Shown here: piece by piece, positions 36,585 to 46,452 of the stretch | Numbering within the stretch: the first letter of the stretch is position 1 | Layout: every line of letters starts with the position of its first letter | Origin: Bacillota bacterium | GTDB taxonomy: Bacteria; Bacteroidota; Bacteroidia; Bacteroidales; Bacteroidaceae | Assembly: GCA_023664625.1 (NCBI GenBank) | Contig: JAMPFD010000005.1 | Coordinates: 124,001-188,000 of the forward strand | Direction of reading: 5' to 3' | DNA length: 64,000 nt | Program-made: the position numbers and the translations under genes | Notes under the pieces: model-generated | Seen by the model: only the letters and a program-made list of their open reading frames with translations | What the model was told of the DNA's origin: nothing | The model's database searches: none

Positions 36585-36647
36585 AGTCATCGGTAGATTT
36601 ATATGTTTCACTTCATTTGCGGCTCTATACAAGAAAACAGCTTGTAT

Positions 36648-37033
36648 ATGAGCCGCAAAAAGTATTATGGCTATAAGAAGCCGGAGGAGCACTACTCCGA
36701 AAAAAATTGTATGATGATGCCGGAAAGAAAGTCGGCACGATGATGTTAGCCATTGGTTATGACAATGGCAAGTTCCGTATGGTGAAAGTGAACTGGGGCG
36801 CAGAAAAGGATTGGGAGCGTTCACGCGATGGCGAGGTGGAAATGAATTGGTACCTTGACGAGGAGAACACCAGGAAACTGATGTTACGAACCGGCACACG
36901 CAACGGAAGGAGCCTGGTTGCAGAAATGGTTCGACGCTTCAGCAAGCATAAGGATTTTGCCTACTTCCACATAGAACGCTTCTGCAAAGAGAAGGAAATC
37001 AAATACGACTACCATGTGCATTACTCATCTTGA
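36648..37033 (+). pseudogene. Small gene split by a frameshift at an A7 run
   Basis: A frame starting M-S-R-K-K-Y-Y-G-Y-K-K-P-E-E-H at 36648 runs into A7 (36700-36706). It continues in the -1 frame as L-Y-D-D-A-G-K-K-V-G to a stop at 37033. Joined, it would be a ~128-residue basic protein with no recognised domain. The break site A-AAA-AAT fits a slippery heptamer, so programmed -1 shifting cannot be excluded. The composition is less AT-rich than the dynamin operon before it. Confidence 0.5.
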
Positions 37034-37149
37034 AAAAAAAATGTTGAATGGGCGTGATAGAAAACGTAACCATGCATACTCTATAATAGCAAAGGTTAAG
37101 GGAAAAACCTAAGGATTTCCCAAAAGTAGAACTTCAAACATTTACAACT

Positions 37150-37215
37150 ATGATTTCATCTGCTGCATTGTGCAAGATTGGGCTCGCACTATACAAGTGG
37201 TGGTGGCTCGCATGA
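37150..37215 (+). CDS. Possible 21-residue hydrophobic peptide
   Basis: ATG at 37150 starts a frame reading M-I-S-S-A-A-L-C-K-I-G-L-A-L-Y-K-W-W-W-L-A and stop. It is short and hydrophobic with a Trp triplet. A strong hairpin follows within 20 bases. Either a small membrane peptide or chance; no family is recognised. Confidence 0.25.
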   Translation: MISSAALCKIGLALYKWWWLA

Positions 37216-37230
37216 CATGTGAAGAACACA

Positions 37231-37290
37231 TGAAGTAAGAAACATCTTCAGCGTGGGTGTTCCTGCCATTGGGCACCCACGCTTTACTTC
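37231..37290 (+). terminator. Strong hairpin between small genes
   Basis: AGCGTGGGTG (37250-37259) pairs perfectly with CACCCACGCT (37274-37283), and GAAGTAA/TTACTTC arms extend the stem after an internal loop. A U tract is missing, so it may be a processed 3' end or attenuator rather than a classic terminator. Confidence 0.5.
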
Positions 37291-37313
37291 ACACTAAAAG
37301 TACGTTTGATTAT

Positions 37314-37568
37314 ATGGAAACAAAATATGAGGTTTGGCAGACAGGGACAGCCTATCGTATGTATATTGATACATTCGATACATGGGATGAAACCTTTGAG
37401 GCTGCACAAAAGAAGAACGACGAGGGAAACGATGAAGGAAACTACCGGGCTGAGATGGAAGGATAAAACGACTATTCCTTTATCGTGGAAGAAGGTCTGG
37501 CACCGCGCAAGCTGACACGCACTCTCATGGGGCGCGGCAATGTTGATTTAAATAAAAGTCAGAGATAA
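37314..37568 (+). pseudogene. Small gene interrupted by an in-frame TAA
   Basis: M-E-T-K-Y-E-V-W-Q-T-G-T-A-Y starts at 37314. The frame meets TAA at 37464 after 50 codons. It continues with coding-like sequence in the same frame (N-D-Y-S-F-I-V-E-E-G-L-A-P-R-K-L-T-R) to a second TAA at 37566. The whole would be about 84 residues. The downstream half has no start of its own, so a nonsense mutation is likely. It lies three bases before the next gene, and the function is unknown. Confidence 0.45.
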
Positions 37569-37571
37569 GAG

Positions 37572-37982
37572 ATGGAGAAAATGACTGCAAAAGAGGGTAT
37601 GCGGCGGATGATTGACCGCTACAAGCAGAGAACGGAGGCGACACAGAAGAAAGAACTGGCTGGCCTTGGCATCAATGACTATCTGACCGTGTTCCTTGGA
37701 AGCACGGATGTAATCCATCGGGAATACTTCATGCAGCCGGACGGAACACTGGAAAGTACAATGAAGGAACACCAAGAGGAAATACTGGAACATATACAAG
37801 GGGCAAAGAATGCCATGCTACAGATTGTCTGCGGCAATGACTTTGAACTGATGACGAGTGGCGTGAATAGTCTGGCTTCCTTCGCGGATATGCCTGACAA
37901 GAATGTGAATTTCTACTGGGGCATGGACAGAGAACCATCGACAGACTTCAAACTGCGCATTGAGGTGTACATCATCAAATAG
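37572..37982 (+). CDS. Small protein with resemblance to the tubulin/FtsZ C-terminal domain
   Basis: 136 residues. The N-terminal half is helical and charged. The second half (A-K-N-A-M-L-Q-I-V-C-G-N-D-F-E-L-M, then D-K-N-V-N-F-Y-W-G-M and L-R-I-E-V-Y-I-I) follows the rhythm of the FtsZ activation domain (A..vL..I.GG.dl.L, d.aNIifG, v.VTvIa). No GTP-binding domain is present, so it cannot be a GTPase by itself. The likeness is by eye and should be treated as a hypothesis. It ends a run of small, partly broken genes. Confidence 0.45.
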   Translation: MEKMTAKEGMRRMIDRYKQRTEATQKKELAGLGINDYLTVFLGSTDVIHREYFMQPDGTLESTMKEHQEEILEHIQGAKNAMLQIVCGNDFELMTSGVNSLASFADMPDKNVNFYWGMDREPSTDFKLRIEVYIIK

Positions 37983-38080
37983 AACGATATGGAAGTACCT
38001 TGACTTATCGAATGGACGCAATGAAACGCATCGCCATATGGAACTGATGCACCGAGCCTTCGGCAAGCATGACGAATAAG
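37983..38080 (+). pseudogene. Short coding remnant
   Basis: In the +1 frame relative to the preceding gene, I-W-K-Y-L-D-L-S-N-G-R-N-E-T-H-R-H-M-E runs to L-M-H-R-A-F-G-K-H-D-E and TAA at 38078-38080. There is no start codon of its own. The composition looks coding, so this is probably a left-over of a decayed gene. I do not recognise the family. Confidence 0.3.
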
Positions 38081-38235
38081 GCTGCAGGCGCATGACAGAG
38101 GTACCGGAGTCAGGGCTGTCCAAGGCGGAGCCGACTGCCTGTCTCTGAACAGGAAACACGCATTAGTCCTGCAAACTGACCACATCATATCCGGCATGAA
38201 TGCCGTTCACGGTCAGACATCTTTGTCAGGATCTG

Positions 38236-38312
38236 CAAAAGGTAACCTTTCACGGTGCGGACCGTAAGCTTTTGCCATGCAAAGCGTCACCCTTCACCCG
38301 GAGCCGGCATAC
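38236..38312. repeat. Cluster of degenerate ~22-bp repeat units
   Basis: Three units: AAAGGTAACCTTTCACGGTGC (two words, 38238-38258), CCGTAAGCTTTTGCCATGC and GCGTCACCCTTCACCCGG. AAAGGTAACCTTT is nearly a perfect palindrome. The downstream ATTCCTCTGTATATCAAAGA (~38342-38361) also matches sequence after the 62.3-kb array. Otherwise 38081-38497 holds nothing recognised. Confidence 0.55.
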
Positions 38313-38497
38313 GTCTCGTTTTCCGGAAGCAAGAGAACGGAATCCATTCCTCTGTATATCAAAGAAATACATCATGCCGAAAGGGTCCTGTGCCACGGAC
38401 TCACAGGACTCCCGCCGAATATGTATCAATCAATGAAATGACAAGAAACAATCATTGAACACATTACTTAATACTAACAAAAAAAAACATTAAGACC

Positions 38498-38929
38498 ATG
38501 AAAGAAAAATTATTGGAAGCTTTCAGCGAGCTTGGCTTCATTCCCGAGGAAATGGAGATTGGCTACAACTTCACCTATGAGGGAATAAACATGATGCTGA
38601 TGTACAATGATGAGGACGAGGATTTTCTCTGCATCGCCGTGCCCGGCATCGTTGAGGTCGAGGAAAGCAACGCCGTGCAGATCTGTGCCCTCATGGAGCA
38701 GGTCAACTCCACACTGAAGTTCATCAAGGCATACGTCGCCGGCGACAGCGTGTGGCTGTTCTACGAGCGCGAGATAACCGGCAACGACGACCTGCAGCAG
38801 CTGATTACCCGCATGGTGCTCCGTCTGGAGGGCGCGCTGACGTTCTCACGCAAGGCTTTGGCGGAACTCACCGCAGACGACGGTGCGGAGACGGAGGCGG
38901 AAGAAACAACGGACGGCAACGACGAATAA
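38498..38929 (+). CDS. YbjN / type III chaperone-like protein, first of a pair
   Basis: 143 residues. The start K-E-K-L-L-E-A-F-S-E-L-G-F, followed by alternating strands (F-T-Y-E-G-I-N-M-M-L-M-Y, F-L-C-I-A-V-P) and a long helix, gives the helix-strand order of the YbjN / secretion-chaperone fold. The C-terminus is Glu/Thr/Asp-rich. No enzymatic motif is visible; such proteins usually act as binding or chaperone proteins. The next gene, 18 bases on, encodes a diverged paralogue. Confidence 0.55.
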   Translation: MKEKLLEAFSELGFIPEEMEIGYNFTYEGINMMLMYNDEDEDFLCIAVPGIVEVEESNAVQICALMEQVNSTLKFIKAYVAGDSVWLFYEREITGNDDLQQLITRMVLRLEGALTFSRKALAELTADDGAETEAEETTDGNDE

Positions 38930-38947
38930 GGAAAGGAGGACTCTGCC

Positions 38948-39343
38948 ATGACAAAGAAAGAGCTTATAACGAGCATCCTCGTGGAACTGGGCTATAGGCC
39001 GCGGACAGACGAGGAGGGGGACGTAGCTGTGCGCTATCAGATGAAGACCGTCTATTTCCTTACAGGCGACGAGGATGAGAAATATATGGTGGCGCTGCTG
39101 CCGCAGTTTGCCGGGATAGAGGAAGGAGAGGAGACGCTGACCCTTGTCACCTGCAACAAGCTTTCCCGGGAGATAAAGCTCGCCAAGGTCTATGTCGACC
39201 GGACTCTAAGGAATGTGTCCGCCTGCTGCGAGTTTTTCTATACAGACGTGGAGAGCCTGAAGGAGAATATCATCCATGCGCTCAACATTCTTGGCGTGGT
39301 GCGCTCAGCCTATCACAATGCCGGACGGGAGCTGGCGGAATGA
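38948..39343 (+). CDS. YbjN / type III chaperone-like protein, second of a pair
   Basis: 131 residues with the same plan as its neighbour: K-K-E-L-I-T-S-I-L-V-E-L-G-Y-R-P at the start, Y-M-V-A-L-L-P-Q-F matching F-L-C-I-A-V-P, then E-I-K-L-A-K-V-Y-V parallel to T-L-K-F-I-K-A-Y-V. The two were probably produced by an old tandem duplication and may form a heterodimer (inference). A GGAGG-like purine run 8 bases before the ATG is unusual for this genome. Confidence 0.55.
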   Translation: MTKKELITSILVELGYRPRTDEEGDVAVRYQMKTVYFLTGDEDEKYMVALLPQFAGIEEGEETLTLVTCNKLSREIKLAKVYVDRTLRNVSACCEFFYTDVESLKENIIHALNILGVVRSAYHNAGRELAE

Positions 39344-39607
39344 AAAGTCCGTGACAATCATGCTTGTAATCCATCCTTCAGACAAGACAACCGAGATGCC
39401 GTCCGCCCTCTATGAGGGGACGGCAGGGACGGTGCGTATCGGCCGGAGAGCCGCGAAGGCTTTACCATGAAAAAACTTCAAACCAGACTGATAGGAAATT
39501 CCTGTCCCGCTCCTCTATAATAATATATGGCGGCAATGCTTGTCAACATCATGCCGCCGGATTTTTGTTGACAAACTTTATTCCGAAACCAAAAAAAAGC
39601 ATCAGTC

Positions 39608-40708
39608 ATGCAACGAACCATCTCATTCAAGACCTGGACAGCCGTCTTCTTCGGAGGAATATGGCAGTTTGTCCGCACAATCTTCTCTTGGAAGAACAAG
39701 CCCCCGTTCTGGCGCGCCGTCTGGGCAACCATAACGGTATGCATCGTCATTCTCACATCCATTGCCGGCTACGCCTTCTACGACGAGACCTACGTCCGTA
39801 ACCGCCGGTATGCCTGGCATGACGGGCGCAGAATTCTCAGCGGCAGCTACTGTTACGTAGACAGGAGCGGAGGCAAGGCCTATATCATTGACATCAAGTC
39901 AGGCAGGAAAGTCCTTACGGAGCTCGACTGGATAGCCCGTCCCGCAGACGGCGACAGCCTCATAGTCTTTGCCAAGGACGGCAAGCGGGGCTTCTTCAAC
40001 CGCCGCTCCGGAGAAGTGGCAATCCCTGCACGGTACGATGCCGCATGGTGCTTTAACGACGGAGTGGCGGGAGTCTGCGAGGGTGACAGTGTCTATTTTA
40101 TCAATCATAGCGGACATCCTGCCAACTCCCGGAAATTTGCACGGCAGCCCTGCCGCGACTATGCCTACCACGGCAACTGCTTTGCCTTTGACGAAAACGG
40201 GAAATACGGTCTTGTCAGCCGCAACGGTGATATTGCCGTACCTGCCGTATATGACGAGATCCTGCCTATGCCCGGGAATATGTGGAAGACAAAATCGGGT
40301 AACCTCCATGGCGTGATGGACAATGACGGGAAAACCATTCTGACATGCAGTTACAGAGAAATATGCGTTGAGGCTGAAAGCGGCATCGTGGCAACTTTTG
40401 CCGACCATTCAAAGAAACGGTTCGATTACGACGGCACGCTGACCGACGGCTTTGTCTGCGACAGCATCTGCACTCTCGACTATCCGTCAGACGAGATCGG
40501 CAAGGACGGCAACCGTGTCCTCAAAGCCGCAAATCTCCTCCTCTACTCCAGTGACAGCCACCATGGCCTCATCGACCGCAACGGCAAGCCGGTGACACCT
40601 CCTGTCTATACCTCCATCTGCGCCTATTCCGCAGACCTGTACGCATGTCAGGCGGGGATGGGTGGAAAGATTCTTCTTGACGGGAAGGGCAAGAAAGTAA
40701 ACGACTGA
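39608..40708 (+). CDS. WG-repeat protein with one N-terminal membrane helix
   Basis: 366 residues. A membrane helix lies at ~38-58 (V-W-A-T-I-T-V-C-I-V-I-L-T-S-I-A-G-Y-A-F), followed by an outside part built of WG/KWG-type units: D-G-K-R-G-F-F-N-R-R-S-G-E-V-A-I-P-A-R-Y, E-N-G-K-Y-G-L-V-S-R-N-G-D, S-H-H-G-L-I-D-R-N-G-K. These beta repeats are common in Bacteroidales surface proteins and have no defined activity. The gene is alone and ends with a strong terminator at 40756-40818. Confidence 0.8.
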   Translation: MQRTISFKTWTAVFFGGIWQFVRTIFSWKNKPPFWRAVWATITVCIVILTSIAGYAFYDETYVRNRRYAWHDGRRILSGSYCYVDRSGGKAYIIDIKSGRKVLTELDWIARPADGDSLIVFAKDGKRGFFNRRSGEVAIPARYDAAWCFNDGVAGVCEGDSVYFINHSGHPANSRKFARQPCRDYAYHGNCFAFDENGKYGLVSRNGDIAVPAVYDEILPMPGNMWKTKSGNLHGVMDNDGKTILTCSYREICVEAESGIVATFADHSKKRFDYDGTLTDGFVCDSICTLDYPSDEIGKDGNRVLKAANLLLYSSDSHHGLIDRNGKPVTPPVYTSICAYSADLYACQAGMGGKILLDGKGKKVND

Positions 40709-40755
40709 GAACAACACAAAGAAGCGGAGAGATTTTTTTTATTACCGGCTTCACG

Positions 40756-40818
40756 GACCGGACGGCGACATAACGGGAGTATGGAAAGGAGGAAAGTCCG
40801 TCCGGTCTGATTTTTTTT
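40756..40818 (+). terminator. Intrinsic terminator after the WG-repeat gene
   Basis: GACCGGACGG (40756-40765) and its exact complement CCGTCCGGTC (40798-40807) form a 10-bp stem with a purine-rich loop, followed by eight T (40811-40818). Confidence 0.85.
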
Positions 40819-40924
40819 AGTAACTGTCGATTTTTGTATAATTGAATATTTTCTTGCTGAAACTGATTCACGGCAGCAGCTTGATTCATAAGTCAGTCAG
40901 AAAAAAGACAAAGAAAACGAACAC

Positions 40925-41284
40925 ATGGCAACATTCAATCTCAACCATGCCGCTCTCCTGGAGAGCATCAGCAACTGGAGCCGCAAGGCAGGCCGCGCGG
41001 CAACACGTCCCGTACTTCTCCTATGGTATGTGATGAGGAGCAATGAGACTCCCCGTGCCGACAAATGGGCAATCTTCTGCTCACTGGCATATCTTGTCCT
41101 CCCTATCGACATTCTCGACTCCAAGCGTCTGCCCGTCATCGGATGGCTCGACGAGGTCACTTCCCTTGCCGTCCTCGTGCAGAAGATGTCCGGGCATATC
41201 ACTCCTGAAATGGAGGCCCTCGCTGACGAGCAGCTTGACAAGTGGTTCCCCGAATATGCAGGATACGAGATGATTGAGGAGTAG
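40925..41284 (+). CDS. YkvA family DUF1232 membrane protein
   Basis: 119 residues. The DUF1232 core I-F-C-S-L-A-Y-L-V-L-P-I-D-I-L-D ... L-P-V-I-G-W-L-D-E-V (~56-83) is unmistakable. This short hydrophobic hairpin precedes a charged C-terminus. The family's function is unknown. It is convergent with the end of the thiamine operon 36 bases away. Confidence 0.85.
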   Translation: MATFNLNHAALLESISNWSRKAGRAATRPVLLLWYVMRSNETPRADKWAIFCSLAYLVLPIDILDSKRLPVIGWLDEVTSLAVLVQKMSGHITPEMEALADEQLDKWFPEYAGYEMIEE

Positions 41285-41320
41285 GCCGGTTGTCCGGGTC
41301 CACCTGCCCGTCTCATGCAC

Positions 41321-41857
41321 TCATCTCCATGCGTCACCGAGAATCATTCCGCCTCCGAAGCCGAGTGCTTCAATCAATGGAAGGCGGGCGAAGGTTATGC
41401 CTCCAAGGGCATAGACCTTATCATCAATGATGCCATCGGCGACGGCTTGGCGGATGTCTTCCTGCGAGAAGGCGGAACGGTAGCCCTGCTTTGAGACAGA
41501 GTCGAAGACCGGCGAGAGGGAGAGATAGTCACAAGCGGCCTTGTAACGGGCGATTTCTGCAAGGGAATGGCAGCTGCGGCTGACGCTTCCCTGCCACCCT
41601 CGGAGGAGATGAGGGTGGCGGCTGTTGAGATGTATGCCGTAAAGGGAATATTCCGCGGCAAGCCGGAAATGGCCGTGAAGCACGAGGCGGCAGCGGCATG
41701 CAGCGGGAACGGAGCGTATGAGCCGCTCCATTTCCTCATGCCGTGCACCGGGCTTACGGACATGCACGAGGTCACATCTCTCCTTGAGGAGTGACGCTAT
41801 TTCCATTGCCTCACCGTCATGGAACGTGGGACGGGTTATGACTATTGTCCTGAACAT
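41321..41857 (-). CDS. Thiamine phosphate synthase-like protein (TenI/ThiE2)
   Basis: 178 residues, shorter than ThiE. A TIM-barrel outline is visible: L-V-H-V-R-K-P, G-I-H-L-N-S-R-H, L-S-P-V-F-D-S-V-S-K-Q-G-Y, A-L-G-G-I-T and G-G-G-M-I-L-G-D. The diphosphate-binding S-x-x-F-x-T/S-x-T/S-K-x-G strand is kept, but several ThiE metal ligands are not, matching the TenI-type aromatase (thiazole tautomerase). It is the last gene of the thi operon. A role on the thiazole branch beside ThiG/ThiH fits, but is inferred. Confidence 0.7.
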   Translation of the reverse strand: MFRTIVITRPTFHDGEAMEIASLLKERCDLVHVRKPGARHEEMERLIRSVPAACRCRLVLHGHFRLAAEYSLYGIHLNSRHPHLLRGWQGSVSRSCHSLAEIARYKAACDYLSLSPVFDSVSKQGYRSAFSQEDIRQAVADGIIDDKVYALGGITFARLPLIEALGFGGGMILGDAWR

Positions 41858-41933
41858 CGGCTTCGCGGTTACAGTGGTATAAAGGTTTACGGTTGTAAGG
41901 TTATCGGATCATAGCCTTAAAACCGTATATAGG

Positions 41934-43064
41934 CTATTTTCTGCCGAAGAGGTCAAACGAGGCATCCCAGTCCTTCCATACCGGTTCCCGTCCCAGCTCT
42001 TTCAGCCTCCGGCTTATTTCCGCAGCGGTGCGGTTGTCGGAGACCGCGAACTGCTCCAGAGCCTGCGGATAAGTGTGGTAGCCTCCGGGATTCACCTTTG
42101 ACTCCGCCGACATGGTGGTCACTCCGAGCGTAGCCATATTGTCACGTACAGACTGCGGCTCACGTGTGGAGTAAGAGATGTCCACGTCATGGTCAAAGAT
42201 ACGCATGGCGAAGGTCAACTGTGCCAGTTCCCTGTCCGTCACGAAGCAGTTGGGCCGGAAGTCCTCGTTCTGTGCAGGACGCATGCGGGGGAAGTTCACG
42301 GAATACTTTGTCCTCCAGTAATGTTTCCGGAGGTAGCACAGATGATATGCCATCATGACCACGTCCGTACGCCACTCTTTCTCCAGTCCGAGGAGCGCAC
42401 CCATTCCGATGGAGTGCACGCCGGCCTGTCCCATGCGGTCAAAGCCGTCAAGACGCCACTCAAACCTTGACTTCATTCCTGCGGGATGATAGAGGCGGTA
42501 GTTCTCCCTGTGGTAAGTCTCCTGGAAGCATACCACACCGTTCAGTCCGTGGCGGATCAGCTCGCGGTAGTCCTCCGTGCCAAGCGGCATGACTTCTATC
42601 TTGATGTTGGAGAAATATTTCTTTGCCACGTCTATCGCTTCTGCAAGGTAAGCCACACCGGCCTTCGCGGGATTCTCTCCCGTCACGAGGAGTATGTTCC
42701 CGAACGGTGCGAGTTTCTTTATTGCCTTATACTCGTTCTCCGTCTGGCCGATGGCAAGTATGGTCCGCGGCATGGGATTGGAGCGGTGGAAGCCGCAATA
42801 GACACAGGAGTTGGAGCAGGAGTTGGTCAGATAAAGAGGTATGAACATCGACATTGTCCTGCCGAAACGTTCCTCGGTATATTTGCGTGACAGCCGTGCC
42901 ATCTGTTCCAGACAGGGCGTGGCGGCAGGGGAGACGAGTGCCATGAAGTCACTGACATCGCAGTGCTCCGCAACAAGGGCGCGGCGCACGTCGGCATCGG
43001 TCATGCGGGCAATGCGCTCCGTGGTCTCGTCCCAGCTTATCTTTTTTAATTCTTCTGAAAACAT
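41934..43064 (-). CDS. thiH: 2-iminoacetate synthase
   Basis: 376 residues from the ATG at 43064; an earlier one at 43106 is not family-like. The radical-SAM motif C-S-N-S-C-V-Y-C is at ~85-92. The conserved S-V-N-F-P-R-M-R-P, F-Q-E-T-Y and T-S/M-x-A-x-S-x-x-x-P-G-G-Y/H segments are those of ThiH. It cleaves tyrosine to dehydroglycine and p-cresol to supply the thiazole precursor. It lies between thiF and the thiE-like gene, with short repeat-filled spacers. Confidence 0.95.
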   Translation of the reverse strand: MFSEELKKISWDETTERIARMTDADVRRALVAEHCDVSDFMALVSPAATPCLEQMARLSRKYTEERFGRTMSMFIPLYLTNSCSNSCVYCGFHRSNPMPRTILAIGQTENEYKAIKKLAPFGNILLVTGENPAKAGVAYLAEAIDVAKKYFSNIKIEVMPLGTEDYRELIRHGLNGVVCFQETYHRENYRLYHPAGMKSRFEWRLDGFDRMGQAGVHSIGMGALLGLEKEWRTDVVMMAYHLCYLRKHYWRTKYSVNFPRMRPAQNEDFRPNCFVTDRELAQLTFAMRIFDHDVDISYSTREPQSVRDNMATLGVTTMSAESKVNPGGYHTYPQALEQFAVSDNRTAAEISRRLKELGREPVWKDWDASFDLFGRK

Positions 43065-43230
43065 TGTGTAGTCTGTTGTACGGTTATATGGGGTTGCAGG
43101 TCGCACGGTCAGGGAGGGAAAAAGGTCATGGGGTTGTCTTGGGGGGCTATACAGCCATCATAGGCAAATGGGTTATGGCGTACTTCCGTAAGACCTCAAA
43201 AAGAACCTTATCAGTGAAGCCACAAAGCCC

Positions 43231-43926
43231 TTACAACTCTACGACCACACTAAACATTGTGCGCAGGTCTATTGCCCACAACCGGTCAATGAGCGGTGTG
43301 CCGTAGCCACAGATAAGCTGCAGAGCCTGGCTTGCCTGCACGCTTCCCACCACTGCCGGTGTCACTCCTGCTACAGCCTTTCCGTGATGCGGCATGGAAA
43401 GCGTGGCAGCCTCATCGGGACATAGCGTGCGGTAAGTGGCATGTCCCTTGCAGAAGACGCTGACCTGACCGTCAAGACCCTCTATGGCTCCGTAGACCAT
43501 GGGCTTGCCGAGCCTTACGCAGATGTCACTGAGAAGATAGCGCGACTTGAAATTGTCCGTGGCATCCATGACAACGTCATACTTTCCTATCAGTTCCTCC
43601 GCATTCCCGGCGGTGAGCCTCGTATTGTACGTGTTGACAGTGATACTGCCGTTGAACGCCTCCAGACGTTCCCGTGCGCAATCAACCTTGGCCCTTCCCT
43701 CCTGTCCCTCGGCATAGAGAGTCTGCCTGTGGAGGTTGCTGAGGCTCACTACATCATCGTCGGCAAGGCCAATCGTCCCCACGCCGGCACCGGCAAGGCA
43801 GGTGGCAATGTTTGAACCGAGCCCGCCGGCACCGACAATGAGCACCCTTGCCTGTGCCAGCCTGCGCTGCCCCTCCTCCCCTATCTCCTGAAGCATCAGC
43901 TGCCGGGAATATCTTGATTCCTCCAT
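43231..43926 (-). CDS. thiF: ThiF-type adenylyltransferase for ThiS
   Basis: 231 residues. The Rossmann ATP-binding start V-L-I-V-G-A-G-G-L-G-S-N (~28-39), L-S-N-L-H-R-Q-T-L-Y (~61-70) and D-A-T-D-N-F-K-S-R (~121-129) are E1-like. It adenylates the C-terminal Gly-Gly of ThiS. The zinc CxxC pairs of E. coli ThiF/MoeB are not seen; instead there is Y-R-T-L-C-P-D-E-A, so it seems to be a zinc-free variant. Its place directly after thiC supports ThiF over MoeB/HesA. Confidence 0.88.
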   Translation of the reverse strand: MEESRYSRQLMLQEIGEEGQRRLAQARVLIVGAGGLGSNIATCLAGAGVGTIGLADDDVVSLSNLHRQTLYAEGQEGRAKVDCARERLEAFNGSITVNTYNTRLTAGNAEELIGKYDVVMDATDNFKSRYLLSDICVRLGKPMVYGAIEGLDGQVSVFCKGHATYRTLCPDEAATLSMPHHGKAVAGVTPAVVGSVQASQALQLICGYGTPLIDRLWAIDLRTMFSVVVEL

Positions 43927-43928
43927 AC

Positions 43929-45647
<1,719 letters not shown>

Positions 45648-46421
45648 TTATAAATCAAGGAAGGCGGTGAGCGGTGAGCTTGCCTCAGCCGAATCGCTTA
45701 CGGCACCCAGTCCCGCCTCATAGGCACGGCGGCCTGCCACTACGGCTTCTTTGAACGCCACAGCCATCTGCACCGGGTCTCCGGCAACGGCTATGGCAGT
45801 GTTCACAAGGCAGCAGTCGGCACCCATCTCCATTGCCTCTGCGGCATGGCTCGGTGCGCCGATGCCGGCATCGACGACCACAGGAACGGAAGCCTGTTCA
45901 ATGATAATCTGCAAGAAGTCCTTCATCCGCAGTCCCTTGTTGGTGCCGATGGGAGCCGCGAGCGGCATCACCGTGGCAGCGCCTGCCTCTTCAAGATGCC
46001 TGCACAGTATGGGGTCAGCCTGGCAGTAAGGCAGGACGACGAATCCGAGTTTCACGAGTTGCTCCGTAGCCTTCAGTGTCTCCACGGAGTCAGGCAGCAG
46101 ATGGCGCGGGTCAGGATGAATCTCAAGTTTCAGCCAGTTTGTGCCGAAAGCCTCACGTGCCATTTGTGCCGCGAAGACAGCCTCCTCGGCATTTCGCACG
46201 CCCGAGGTGTTCGGCAGCAGCCGGATGTCCTTGTACTGTGTGATATGGGTGAGCAGGTCATCATGCTTGTCATCCAGTTCCACACGTTTCATTGCCACGG
46301 TGACCATTTCCGTCCCGCTGGCTTTGACAGCTTCCGCCATTACAGTGTTGTTGTCGAATTTTCCTGTCCCGAGGAACAGGCGGGAGTTGAATTCCCTTCC
46401 GGCGATAATAAGTTTTTCCAT
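45648..46421 (-). CDS. thiG: Thiazole synthase
   Basis: 257 residues from the ATG at 46421 ([11 protein letters not shown]). Typical segments are [27 protein letters not shown] with the Schiff-base Lys near residue 95, P-L-A-A-P-I-G and [10 protein letters not shown]. It condenses DXP, dehydroglycine and ThiS thiocarboxylate to the thiazole. It follows thiE by 31 bases. Confidence 0.95.
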   Translation of the reverse strand: MEKLIIAGREFNSRLFLGTGKFDNNTVMAEAVKASGTEMVTVAMKRVELDDKHDDLLTHITQYKDIRLLPNTSGVRNAEEAVFAAQMAREAFGTNWLKLEIHPDPRHLLPDSVETLKATEQLVKLGFVVLPYCQADPILCRHLEEAGAATVMPLAAPIGTNKGLRMKDFLQIIIEQASVPVVVDAGIGAPSHAAEAMEMGADCCLVNTAIAVAGDPVQMAVAFKEAVVAGRRAYEAGLGAVSDSAEASSPLTAFLDL

Positions 46422-46452
46422 AAGGTTGTTGCTTGTTTTTGCCAATATCGGC

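Larger units (their letters stand above)
29220..36600 (+). other. AT-rich accessory operon (sigma factor, C39-like protease, paired dynamins)
   Basis: Six rightward genes with overlaps of 4, 14 and 1 bases or very short gaps form one transcription unit. From about 29.8 kb the codon third positions become A/T-rich, in clear contrast with the G/C-rich thi and leuS genes, pointing to recent acquisition. An integrase remnant lies on the left and decaying small genes on the right. Confidence 0.7.

Noticed and set aside
40770..40800. GGAGGAAAGTCC, reminiscent of the RNase P RNA GAGGAAAGUCC
   Set aside because: It is the loop and arm of an intrinsic terminator after the WG-repeat gene; no other RNase P RNA motif is near.
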